64,000 nucleotides of DNA from Acetobacter sacchari (GTDB taxonomy: Bacteria > Pseudomonadota > Alphaproteobacteria > Acetobacterales > Acetobacteraceae): positions 186,001 through 250,000 of the forward strand of contig NZ_JAFVMF010000003.1 in assembly GCF_017377715.1 (NCBI RefSeq), written 5' to 3'. Shown piece by piece: positions 51,408-58,697 of this stretch (its first letter is position 1; each line of letters starts with the position of its first letter). The notes below the pieces were generated by a model. The model saw only the letters and a program-made list of their open reading frames with translations. It was not told where the DNA came from and ran no database searches. The position numbers were made by a program, and so were the translations under genes.

Positions 51408-51659
51408 TCAGCGCTGCGCGTGGCCGGCGGCGCGGGCCTCGACGTAACGGGGATCCGAGGTCGAGTTGCAGGCGGCCTGATCGGCCCAGGCCTCCAGATC
51501 GCCAATGGCGTAGACGACCCGGCCGCCGAGTTTGCGGAACGTCGGGCCGCTGCCGTGGCAGCGATATTTCTCCAGGGTGCGCGGCGAGATGCCGAGGAGG
51601 CGCGCCGCCTCGTGGGTTCGGACGTAGCGCGTGGAAAGCTGCGCGGACCTGTCGAGCAT
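51408..51659 (-). CDS. Helix-turn-helix (MerR/excisionase-like) regulator
   Basis: An 83-residue small DNA-binding protein. RYVRTHEAARLLGISPRTLEKYRCHGSGPTFRKLGGRVVYAIGDLEAWAD carries the HTH_17 pattern (AARLLGISPRTLEKYR recognition and wing ending in YAIGDLEAW). It lies 11 bp before repA and could act as a copy-control or excisionase-like factor for the maintenance operon. Confidence 0.85.
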   Translation of the reverse strand: MLDRSAQLSTRYVRTHEAARLLGISPRTLEKYRCHGSGPTFRKLGGRVVYAIGDLEAWADQAACNSTSDPRYVEARAAGHAQR

Positions 51660-51849
51660 GGGGAGCCTCCGTCTTGCCTCGAAGCGCCGCGGCCAAGTCG
51701 CGGCATGTCGGGGTCACGGTGGCGGAGAGTTCAGGCGTTGGGGGTGGACGAAGATTTTCGCGGAGGTGTGTCCCCCCACGTCTGGGGCTGGGCCTGAGGC
51801 CGCGAGCGGGCGTAGTGGCAGCGGTTAGGTGGAAAGGGTTGAGGGCGCG

Positions 51850-52395
51850 TCAGAGACCGCGCAGGAGCTTCAGATAGCCGCGTTCGACCAAGGCGATTGA
51901 ATCGTGGATCAGCCGGTTCGCCGCACGCCGGGCGTGAGAGTCTTTCCACTCGACGGAAGGAAGACGGGCCTGGGCGGAATGCAGGATGAGGTCAGCGACA
52001 TCGCGAGGGCCGCCGCCTGTGTCATGAACGTCGAAGGCATGGAGCAGCTCAACGAGTCGGCGCTTTCGTTGTGCTGTCAGGCGCAGCGCCTGAGGTAGCA
52101 GGCCGACTGTCTGGCCTCCTAAGCGCCGTAGGAAGCGCGATGCGACCGCGAGCCGAAGATCGGACGACGCCGGGTCCGCAGGCACAAGGATCATGGGTCG
52201 CTGAGCAGCGTCCTCGTTGCGCAACCGGATGTGCAGCTCGCCGGAGCTATCGACAATGATGACTTCGCGGCCCTCATCGTCGGCGCAGTCAGCGACGATC
52301 AAGCCAAGTTGCGACGGGTCGAGGGCTTTCGGCTCGAAACCGCTGGGCGCGGCATCGAGGATTAAGGTGCCGGGCGACAGCTCCGGCAGCCACAT
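51850..52395 (-). CDS. DUF2285 (RovC-like DNA-binding) protein
   Basis: A 181-residue protein. The N-terminal half (MWLPELSPGTLILDAAPSGF through ELHIRLRNEDAAQRPMILVP) precedes the DUF2285 region LTAQRKRRLVELLHAFDVHDTGG...VADLILH...WKDSHARRAANRLIHDSIALVERGYLKLLRG. This domain is shared with the transcription factor RovC. In many relatives it is fused to a DUF6499 N-terminal part; here the DUF6499-like gene is separate and in another frame 31 bp upstream. Confidence 0.77.
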   Translation of the reverse strand: MWLPELSPGTLILDAAPSGFEPKALDPSQLGLIVADCADDEGREVIIVDSSGELHIRLRNEDAAQRPMILVPADPASSDLRLAVASRFLRRLGGQTVGLLPQALRLTAQRKRRLVELLHAFDVHDTGGGPRDVADLILHSAQARLPSVEWKDSHARRAANRLIHDSIALVERGYLKLLRGL

Positions 52396-52426
52396 GACGG
52401 GTTCGAGCCCAACTGGAGACGAGGGA

Positions 52427-52636
52427 TCATGAGCGAAAGCGCAACCCCCATCGCCGAGCGAGACTGACGTGGGCAGTCTCAGCGTCGACGGAAGCGCGTG
52501 CGATCAGGCGCTGGGTCCGGACGAAGTCGCGGCGGTAATCAGGGTTGCGGCGCAAAAATTCGGCGGCAAAACCGGGACGTTCAAGGCGGTTCAGGCGATC
52601 AATCGTCTCCGGCGAGCGCCAGTACTCCGTGGGCAT
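52427..52636 (-). CDS. DUF6499-type small regulator domain protein
   Basis: A 69-residue protein with YWRSPETIDRLNRLERPGFAAEFLRRNPDYRRDFVRTQR, the pattern of the N-terminal domain that is often fused to DUF2285, and RRWGLRF near the end. It stops 31 bp before the DUF2285 start. A +1 shift close to its end would place the two in one frame (reading AHDPSSPVGLEPVMWLPEL). It could be a natural split or a frameshift. Confidence 0.7.
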   Translation of the reverse strand: MPTEYWRSPETIDRLNRLERPGFAAEFLRRNPDYRRDFVRTQRLIARASVDAETAHVSLARRWGLRFRS

Positions 52637-52762
52637 GGCGTTTTCCTCTCGTTTTGTCCTCTCTCAAGGAGGGTCGCCACGATCCGGAAAATTCGCCCGC
52701 CAAAGTAGTCCTTAAGGTTGCATCGCGCGTGCCTGCGAGCCGTGGGAGTTCGAGACGAGAAC

Positions 52763-53026
52763 TCACTGCATCCGGGGTTCAAGCAAGTGCCGATAGCCCG
52801 TCTCGGTCATCCAGCGGGCTCGCGCCAGGTGGCTGTCATGGACCGTTTTGGCACGAGTGGGCTCCTGCGCCGGGTTGAGGCCGAAGATGACCTGCACGAC
52901 TTCGCGCCAGTCGGCACCCTCTTCGTCGGCCATCAGCAATCGGAGATAGATCGCTAGATGTTGCTCGTCATAGGCGTTTAAGCGGTCGGTATGCGGCGGC
53001 CGGTCCTGGAAGGGCACCTGAGTCAT
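52763..53026 (-). CDS. DUF2285-like small regulatory protein
   Basis: An 87-residue protein. YDEQHLAIYLRLLMADEEGADWREVVQVIFGLNPAQEPTRAKTVHDSHLARARWMTETGYRHLL follows the pattern of short DUF2285-family proteins, which are usual near repA/parA in such elements. It heads the maintenance gene run on this strand, preceded by GGGGG 10 bp upstream of its ATG. Function is inferred to be transcriptional. Confidence 0.75.
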   Translation of the reverse strand: MTQVPFQDRPPHTDRLNAYDEQHLAIYLRLLMADEEGADWREVVQVIFGLNPAQEPTRAKTVHDSHLARARWMTETGYRHLLEPRMQ

Positions 53027-53203
53027 TGCGATCTACCCCCTAGAGATCAAAGCAATGTGTTAGCCATTCATTTACCGCGAATTTTTGCAAGATTTGCTCC
53101 GCGAATACTTACGTCGCGATGCCTGGGGCGCATCACGTTGCTCGCGGAAGTGGCAAACTGACGCCTTCGCATGGTCGATGAATAACAACGGCATGTACGA
53201 ATC

Positions 53204-53232
53204 GGAACGATCATTCCTGGAACGATAGTTCC
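53204..53232. promoter_or_regulatory. Twin operator sites of the XRE gene at 53254
   Basis: GGAACGATAGTTCC at 53219-53232 is a near-palindrome with perfect 5-bp arms. GGAACGATCATTCC at 53204-53217 is a second copy 15 bp away. They lie 22 bp before the XRE start codon, so autoregulation is likely. Confidence 0.6.
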
Positions 53233-53253
53233 GATATCGGCTCCATCATCGCC

Positions 53254-53499
53254 ATGGATCTTAAGGAAGTCATGGCGATCAATCTGCGTCGGTTGCGTCA
53301 TGCGAAAGGAATGACGCAAGAGGAAGTGGCCGAAAGGGCCGGGTTGAGCGCCCGGTACGTCGGAGGGATCGAACGCGCTGACGTCTCGGCGAGCGTGACG
53401 GTGCTGGGTCGGATCGCGGAGGCGCTTGAGTTGGAAGCGACCGAGCTGGTGCGCGCCGTCCCTGTGAAGGCTCGGAAGAGGACCCCAATCGAGCCTTAA
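53254..53499 (+). CDS. XRE-family HTH regulator
   Basis: An 81-residue single-domain Cro/CI-type protein. The HTH is INLRRLRHAKGMTQEEVAERAGLSARYVGGIERADVSASVTVLGRIAEALELEATEL. It is convergent with a related XRE gene (53519-53731), with which it shares the NLRRLRHAK...Q-EE-A-RAG pattern. A close pair of divergent paralogues with their own operators suggests a lytic/lysogeny-like switch for transfer or maintenance genes. Confidence 0.87.
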   Translation: MDLKEVMAINLRRLRHAKGMTQEEVAERAGLSARYVGGIERADVSASVTVLGRIAEALELEATELVRAVPVKARKRTPIEP

Positions 53500-53518
53500 A
53501 TTCCGTGACGAGCGTGGT

Positions 53519-53731
53519 TCACGTCTCGCGCCGGAAGAATTCGACGGGGTCCGCCTCAAGGATCTCGGCAAGCTTCTCGAGCATGTCGACGGTCGCGGAG
53601 TGCTGTTCGCGCTCCAGCATGCCAACATAGTTGCGATTGATGCCCGCACGGTCGGCAAGCTCCTCCTGCGACATGCTTTTGGCATGTCGCAGTCTTCGCA
53701 GATTCGTGGCGACGATCTCCCGCAAGCTCAT
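53519..53731 (-). CDS. XRE-family HTH regulator
   Basis: A 70-residue Cro/CI-type repressor; the ATG at 53731 aligns with the start of its paralogue. A GTG at 53752 would add seven residues but lies in the operator region. The HTH is VATNLRRLRHAKSMSQEELADRAGINRNYVGMLEREQHSATVDMLEKLAEILEADPVEFF. It is convergent with the XRE gene at 53254, and its promoter side carries an operator-like palindrome. Confidence 0.86.
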   Translation of the reverse strand: MSLREIVATNLRRLRHAKSMSQEELADRAGINRNYVGMLEREQHSATVDMLEKLAEILEADPVEFFRRET

Positions 53732-53750
53732 GCGGTGAGATCGCCGTGCC

Positions 53751-53781
53751 ACCTAATATACTGCCACCTAGTAAACTAGGT
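53751..53781. promoter_or_regulatory. Operator-like repeats upstream of the minus-strand XRE gene
   Basis: ACCTAGTAAACTAGGT at 53766-53781 has perfect 7-bp arms around AA. A related ACCTAATATACT begins at 53751, so CACCTA is repeated 15 bp apart. The minus-strand TATATT in the second half may serve as a -10. Likely target of this regulator or its paralogue. Confidence 0.6.
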
Positions 53782-53867
53782 ATTCCGCCTGTTCAAGGAT
53801 CGCCGCCGCCTTCGCGGGCTAGGCAATGCCCCGCCCGGACCGGCCGGACGGGGCATTGGAGGCGGGA

Positions 53868-54194
53868 TCAGTCGCCCCGGCGGCCGTTGGGGCGGGACCA
53901 GATCAGGCTGTAGCCCTCGCCCTCTTCGTCGTCGAAGAGGTTGGCGAAGATCGGGGCGGTGAAGCTCGGATCGTCGAGCTTGAGGCCCAGATAGTCGCGG
54001 CCCTCGTTGGAGCGCTTGGACCAGGCGGCGCCGATTTCCACTCGGCCGACGTAGACGCGGTGGCTGGGGCTGTTGTCGCCGGTGCGGGCCGCTTCGGGGA
54101 CGATCCGGACGTTCTTGGCTTGAACCGAGAGGGTGACGATTTCGCCGGTGAACTCGTTCGTGCCGGTCTTCTTGAAGGTGCCGATGGTGGTCAT
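53868..54194 (-). CDS. DUF736 family protein (second copy)
   Basis: A 108-residue protein beginning MTTIGTFKKTGTNEFTGEIVTLSVQAKNVRIVPE, then HRVYVGRVEIGAAWSKRSNEGRDYLGLKLDDPSFTAPIFANLF and an end SLIWSRPNGRR. It is clearly paralogous to the protein at 47968 but not identical. Carries a ribosome-binding site GGAGA close to the start. Role unknown. Confidence 0.87.
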   Translation of the reverse strand: MTTIGTFKKTGTNEFTGEIVTLSVQAKNVRIVPEAARTGDNSPSHRVYVGRVEIGAAWSKRSNEGRDYLGLKLDDPSFTAPIFANLFDDEEGEGYSLIWSRPNGRRGD

Positions 54195-54769
54195 GGTAGT
54201 TCTCCTTGATCTCTGTTTCGAGCCCGCACCATTGCGGCCTCGATGGCGATCGGTTGGCCGGAGGCGATCGGCGGCGCACCCCGAAGGGGCTCGACAGCAA
54301 AGGAGGGGCTTTCTTGTTGCGCGAGGAATGACGGCGCAGCCGGCAGGGGAAGAAAGTTCTGACGGCGCTGTTGCGCCATAGGCGATCGAGGCTTCAGCCG
54401 TCCTTCGGCTAGATCAGCCCATTGAAGAGGCCGTTTGGTGCTCTCGATCTACAGAGGTGATTCAAGGAGAACCTGGCGAATGTCGCGCTGGAAATAGGCT
54501 GGCGCGCACGACTCCGGCAGATCGAGGTGATCTCCTCAGGCGACCCAGCGCTTCCAGACCAGTGCACCGCGATAATAGATTGAGGTCGGTCAACGCTTTG
54601 TATGTCGGTGGAAATCGAGAACTGCGACGCTCGGTCCAATTTCCCTATGAGGATGCGACCGGGCGATCGGCTCTGATGATCTCGGCTCCCGCCAGTCTCA
54701 GCCACCACCGACGACGAAAGAGGCGCTGCGCAAGCCTGTCTACAGCCGCCTCTTGCCGCTGGGTCGATG
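54195..54769. other. Stretch without a supported gene
   Basis: About 575 bp. A 153-codon minus-strand frame exists (54409-54870) but is Ser/Pro/Arg-rich without motifs. A short hairpin AGCCGTCCTTCGGCT lies near 54397. No RNA gene or repeat is recognised. Confidence 0.45.
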
Positions 54770-55208
54770 TCAGGTCCGCGCCATGCCTTGTCCGGCCGGT
54801 CCGGGTGCGGCCATTCCTGTGAACCGGAAGAACGCGGTGATCCCGACGGCGATCGCGCCGATGACTGCAAAGATCGTCTGCCAGATCGCCGACGGCATGG
54901 CCATGTGCGCGATCCCGTAGGTGGCGCTGTATCCCGCGACCACGGCGGGTGCGACGAAAAGCAGGATGATCAGGAGCCGCAGCCAGGTCCAGGGCACGAA
55001 GCCCAGCGCGAACTGGCCGATACCGAACGTCGCCCCGCCGGCGACCATGCCGACCAGGATGCCGCCGAGCACGCCGGCGCCGGTGGAACGCCCAGATACC
55101 GAGCGTCAGGCCCATGAAGAACGGCAAGGCGAATACAGCAAGGGTGAAGAGCAGCCAGCAGGTAAAGCAAATGCCGGCGATGACGAGCAGTGGTCCAAAG
55201 ATGATCAT
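54770..55208 (-). pseudogene. Small membrane protein gene, frameshifted
   Basis: Two frames read as one protein. The first runs from 55208 (MIIFGPLLVIAGICFTCWLLFTLAVFALPFFMGLTLGIWAFH). The second takes over at about 55085 (TGAGVLGGILVGMVAGGATFGIGQFALGFVPWTWLRLLIILLFVAPAVVAGYSATYGIAHMAMPSAIWQTIFAVIGAIAVG) and ends at 54770. Restoring two bases in CACCGG would rejoin them. The four hydrophobic segments match a small conserved membrane protein of such backbones. The shift may be a real mutation or a sequencing error; if real, the last two-thirds could be expressed from an internal start at 55072. Confidence 0.65.
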
Positions 55209-55355
55209 GGCGGCGGTCTCCGTGAGATAAAGGTCTAACGGTCGCGCCTTCCACCACCACCACGGCGCGTCTCAAGTATAGCCGGAAATGGACAGGAACG
55301 GGAGCGGAATCCCCGTGGGAATTCCGCCGAACGGCTGCCCTGCAAATCGGCTCCC

Positions 55356-55523
55356 TCATCGCTGGAAGGGATCGAATTCGTGAATGATGGCTGCCGGATC
55401 GCCGTCATATTCACTGGCGGGCATGGCGCCGTATCCATCCATGCCGGTGCGGAAGATGACGATGCAGACCATCAAGGTGGTGGCGAGGTTCCAGCCGTTG
55501 GCGAATGCGAGGGACTGAGACAT
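55356..55523 (-). CDS. Small hypothetical protein
   Basis: A 55-residue frame starting MSQSLAFANGWNLATTLMVCIVIFRTGMDGYGAMPASEYDGDPAAIIHEFDPFQR, preceded by AGGAGCCAG 8 bp upstream of the ATG. It has a single moderately hydrophobic stretch at 12-25 and an acidic C-terminus. I do not recognise a family. It lies between the frameshifted membrane gene and the YqeY-like gene; support is the ribosome-binding site and position only. Confidence 0.45.
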   Translation of the reverse strand: MSQSLAFANGWNLATTLMVCIVIFRTGMDGYGAMPASEYDGDPAAIIHEFDPFQR

Positions 55524-55782
55524 TGATCTGGCTCCTGTGCTGAGGCGGGGGCCATCCCCGCGCGACAGGCGCCCGATGTGTTCGGCCGAGGGCTGCAATC
55601 ACCGCGCAGGCGAAGACGCAGCGGCGGCACGCTTCGCGTAAGCCGACCCTTTACGGGTTGATGGCGTCAGGCCCTCGGCCGGACCAAGGATCAGCGCTGA
55701 AGGACGTGGGGTGGTGCTCGTCGCAGGGCCGGGAAGGTCGGATGTCTGGCCGGAGCAGGCCAGATCCGGCTAGAATTCCGTA

Positions 55783-56154
55783 ATGAACGATCTGCAAGAA
55801 CTAACGGCGCGGTTACGGGTCGACCTTAAAGCGGCCATGCGTGGCCGGTGTTTGGCGGAGGTCAAGGTGCTGCGTGGCCTGATCGCCGCGATCGACGATG
55901 CGCAAGCCGTGCCGGTGGGCAGTTTGCACGAGACTTATGTCGTCCGAGCCTTCGGCGATCCTTCGGTCGAGGTGCCACGGCGGGACCTGGGCGCCGAAGA
56001 CCTGCGTCGATTGCTGGAAAGCGAGAGCACTGCTTACTTGGCGGCTGCCGAGGAATATCGCGCGGCGGGCCACCATGACCGGGCGGTGGAATTGACTGCG
56101 GCCGCAGAGATTGTGGGCGGCTACCTCGATGGATTGGTTGCCGCCGGCGAGTGA
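55783..56154 (+). CDS. YqeY-like (GatB/YqeY domain) protein
   Basis: A 123-residue protein. ELTARLRVDLKAAMRGRCLAEVKVLRGLIAAIDDAQAV at 6-43 follows the YqeY opening, then VPRRDLGAEDLRRLLESESTAYLAAAEEYRAAGHHDRAVELTAAAEIVGGYL. The GatB/YqeY domain is found in tRNA amidotransferase B and in free-standing YqeY proteins of unknown role. It is one of only two plus-strand genes in the right-hand maintenance block (the other is the XRE gene at 53254), with no visible partner. Confidence 0.72.
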   Translation: MNDLQELTARLRVDLKAAMRGRCLAEVKVLRGLIAAIDDAQAVPVGSLHETYVVRAFGDPSVEVPRRDLGAEDLRRLLESESTAYLAAAEEYRAAGHHDRAVELTAAAEIVGGYLDGLVAAGE

Positions 56155-56294
56155 GAAGCCAGCTTTTGCGGCAGCGAACTCCAGATGGTTGGGAGATTCG
56201 ATCTCGCCGGATGCACCGATCGTCGTCGCATGCTTGTCAGGCGGCCGATCTGATCTTTGGGAAATGTACTGGCCTGAAAGATTGAGGGCGGCGC

Positions 56295-57224
56295 TTACGC
56301 GCCGCCGAACTTCCAGACCGGGATGCCGAGCTTCTTGGCTTTGTCGGCGAGGTTATCTTGGATGCCGGTGCCGGGGAAGTGCATCACGCCGATCGGCAGG
56401 GTCTCCAACAGCACGTCGTTGCGCTTGAACGGCGCGGCCTTGGCGTGCTTCGTCCAGTCGGGTTTGAAGGCGATCTGCGGCACTTTGCGGTTGTCGGCCC
56501 ATTTAGCGGCGATCAGCTCGGCGCCCTTTGGCGAGCCGCCATGCAGCAACACCATGTCGGGGTGCTTGGCGTGGACCTGGTCGAGCTTGGCCCAGATCAG
56601 CCGATGATCGTTGAAGTCGAGCCCGCCGGTGAGCGCCACCTTCGGGCCCGGTGGCAGGAGCACCTGGTTGTCGGCGCGCTTCTTCGCGGCGAGAAAATCG
56701 CGGCTGTCGATCATCGCCGAGGTCAGGTTGCGATGGTTGACCTTCGATCCGTTGCGCGGCCGCCAGGCTGAGTGGGTGTACTGCTCGAATTGGTCGGCGG
56801 CCTGGTCGCGCATCAACTCGAAGGCGTTGCGCCGCTCGATCAGCGTCTGCCCTTGCGCCGTCAGTCGCTCCAGCTCGACGGATTTAACCTCGCTGCCGTC
56901 CTGTTCTCGCTGGGAGCGCTGCTGACCCAGCTCGTTGTCGTCAAGTTCGCGTTCGATCCGGTCGATGGCGCGATGGAAGACGTTCACCGTCGACCAGAGC
57001 AGGTCCTCGAGGTCGGGTTCGAGGCGTGTGTCGGCGAGCGCCACCACCAGGGCGTCGCAGACGTCGGAGATACTGCCCACGAGGGTATTCGCTTCGGGAA
57101 GCGGCCGGGGGTCGGGCTCGTCGTGGAAGGGTCGGTAGCCATAGAGCTGGAGTTCGTGGAGAACCTGGTCGGTCGGGGATGAGTTGTGGTGCGGCTCGAA
57201 ATCGTCGTCGCGGTCGGTGGTCAT
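56295..57224 (-). CDS. DUF2493 (SLOG-like) domain protein
   Basis: A 309-residue protein. The N-terminal 190 residues are helical and acidic (DLEDLLWSTVNVFHRAIDRIERELDD). The C-terminal DUF2493 domain begins KVALTGGLDFNDHRLIWAKLDQVHAKHPDMVLLHGGSPKGAELIAAKWADNRKVPQIAFKPDW and ends FPGTGIQDNLADKAKKLGIPVWKFGG. DUF2493 belongs to the SLOG nucleotide-binding group; no ligand or role is established in conjugative elements. Separated from the primase-like gene by a stretch with nested hairpins. Confidence 0.85.
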   Translation of the reverse strand: MTTDRDDDFEPHHNSSPTDQVLHELQLYGYRPFHDEPDPRPLPEANTLVGSISDVCDALVVALADTRLEPDLEDLLWSTVNVFHRAIDRIERELDDNELGQQRSQREQDGSEVKSVELERLTAQGQTLIERRNAFELMRDQAADQFEQYTHSAWRPRNGSKVNHRNLTSAMIDSRDFLAAKKRADNQVLLPPGPKVALTGGLDFNDHRLIWAKLDQVHAKHPDMVLLHGGSPKGAELIAAKWADNRKVPQIAFKPDWTKHAKAAPFKRNDVLLETLPIGVMHFPGTGIQDNLADKAKKLGIPVWKFGGA

Positions 57225-57550
57225 CGCAGGCTTCCTTCGTCGGATCGACCGCGCCCATCGCGGCCTTCATGGCGACGAAGGCGGCGGGCGGACCGGACCT
57301 GCACCCGCAGCGCAGCGGAGGGCCGGAGCTTCGGCGGAGGACCGAAGGGGCCGACTATTTTGTCTCGCGATGGAAAGGCGGCCTCGGCCGCCGACGGAAA
57401 ATAGTCGGCATACGAGGTTGCCGGTCCGAGGCGTTTGCCGCCCGATCGCCCTCTCAGAAGGCCGTGGGGGCGGTCCTCTCCGGCTCACGAGGAAGCATGA
57501 CCGCCGGCCTCGCCGTAACGACGCCGACGCGCCTCCTCATCCCGTTCCGG
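57225..57550. other. Non-coding stretch with nested hairpins
   Basis: About 325 bp between the primase-like and DUF2493 genes, holding no gene I can support. Its main content is the nested inverted repeat at 57350-57409. Position next to a primase gene suggests a replication or transcription-control structure. Confidence 0.5.
57350..57409. repeat. Nested perfect inverted repeats
   Basis: Outer arms GCCGACTATTTT at 57350-57361 and AAAATAGTCGGC at 57398-57409 are perfect 12-bp complements. An inner hairpin, GGCGGCC-TC-GGCCGCC at 57377-57392, sits within. On either strand the outer stem ends in a run of T or A. It could work as a terminator or as a single-strand initiation site for the primase. 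Confidence 0.7.
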
Positions 57551-58603
57551 CTATGCCGCCAGCTCCATGAAGCGGGCAACGTCCTGTGCGGCAATCTGCA
57601 CCCGGCTTGCCGCCCGAAGTGCATCGATACCGAGCAGCCGCAGATCCTCGTTGAAGTCGCCGAGCCGTGGCGAGACCACGATCGCCTCGACCCCGGCCTC
57701 CTGCGCCCGGTTGATCAACGTCGCCATCGCGCCGTCGCCGGCGGGATCATCGTCGCGGGCGATGTAGAGCCGCCGCAGCGTGTCTGGGAACAGGATGGCT
57801 GAGAGATGCGCGGCCGAGAGCGCCGCGACCATCGGCATGGTCGGCAAGACGCATCGGAGCGACAGCATCGTCTCGATGCCTTCGCCAGCCGCCATGACTC
57901 CGCCTGCCACGCCAAATCGTACCGCGTGACCTAAAAGGTCGCCCATCGCCCGCCGCGGCGTGTCGATCGGCGCCTTGCCGAGCGTCGCCTCGGTGAAGCC
58001 GTCCGGATCGAGCCAGGTGCGGTGCGCCCCGGTCAGATGCCCTCCGAGGTCGGTCACGCTGGCGATCATCGCCGGCCAGGTCTCGGTCGGGCTGTCCTCG
58101 TCGGGCCGGTAGTAGCAGCGGGGATGGAAGCGCAGGCTTCCGGTTCCGTGCAAAGCCGTAATGCCGCGATTACGGAGATACGTTTCTACGAGCGTCTGGG
58201 AAATCGACTGCGACATGGCGAACAGCCGCCGTGACGCTTCCGGCGATCCGGTCGGGGCACTGGGTTCGCGTGATCGGGGACGATCGGGCTCCGGCTCAGG
58301 ATGCGGGAGGCTGAGGAACAAACGCGCCTCGTCAACGACATCCTTGAAGTCGACCAGGCCACAGCTCTCCCGGATTACGTCAAGCAAATCGCCATGTTCG
58401 CCGGTGGCGGCGTCCGTCCATTTCCCGGCGGGACCTTTCGCCGTGTCCTTGAGCCGCACGAACATCGAACGACCAGCGACGTTGCGGACGTCGCCGACAA
58501 GCCAATAGCCGCCTTCACGACGGCCGGCAGAGAGGTAATGGCGGCACACGGCCTCGGCCTGCCGGCCCAGCCGCTGTGCGAGATCATGCGCGCTGTTGCT
58601 CAT
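57551..58603 (-). CDS. Toprim-domain (primase-like) protein
   Basis: A 350-residue protein; start at 58603 (MSNSAHDLAQRLGRQAEAVCRHYLSAGRREGGYW). The N-terminal zinc-finger/DUF7146-like part has WTDAATGEHGDLLDVI. The Toprim core is AAGEGIETMLSL (Glu of motif I, about 235), LYIARDDDPAGDGAM (Asp-Asp motif, about 285) and VVSPRLGDFNED. It would prime or assist element replication. It lies 94 bp after the ParB-like gene in the same direction. Confidence 0.83.
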   Translation of the reverse strand: MSNSAHDLAQRLGRQAEAVCRHYLSAGRREGGYWLVGDVRNVAGRSMFVRLKDTAKGPAGKWTDAATGEHGDLLDVIRESCGLVDFKDVVDEARLFLSLPHPEPEPDRPRSREPSAPTGSPEASRRLFAMSQSISQTLVETYLRNRGITALHGTGSLRFHPRCYYRPDEDSPTETWPAMIASVTDLGGHLTGAHRTWLDPDGFTEATLGKAPIDTPRRAMGDLLGHAVRFGVAGGVMAAGEGIETMLSLRCVLPTMPMVAALSAAHLSAILFPDTLRRLYIARDDDPAGDGAMATLINRAQEAGVEAIVVSPRLGDFNEDLRLLGIDALRAASRVQIAAQDVARFMELAA

Positions 58604-58697
58604 GACGGTCCTCGAAAAGAAAAGGCCCGCCACCCGGGTCCCCACGAAGCTTGCTTCGCGGGGTGGCCCGACCGGCGGGCCTTAGTGCAGTCGGCAG

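Noticed and set aside
54409..54870. Minus-strand frame of 153 codons
   Set aside because: Overlaps the end of the membrane protein gene; Ser/Pro-rich without motifs.
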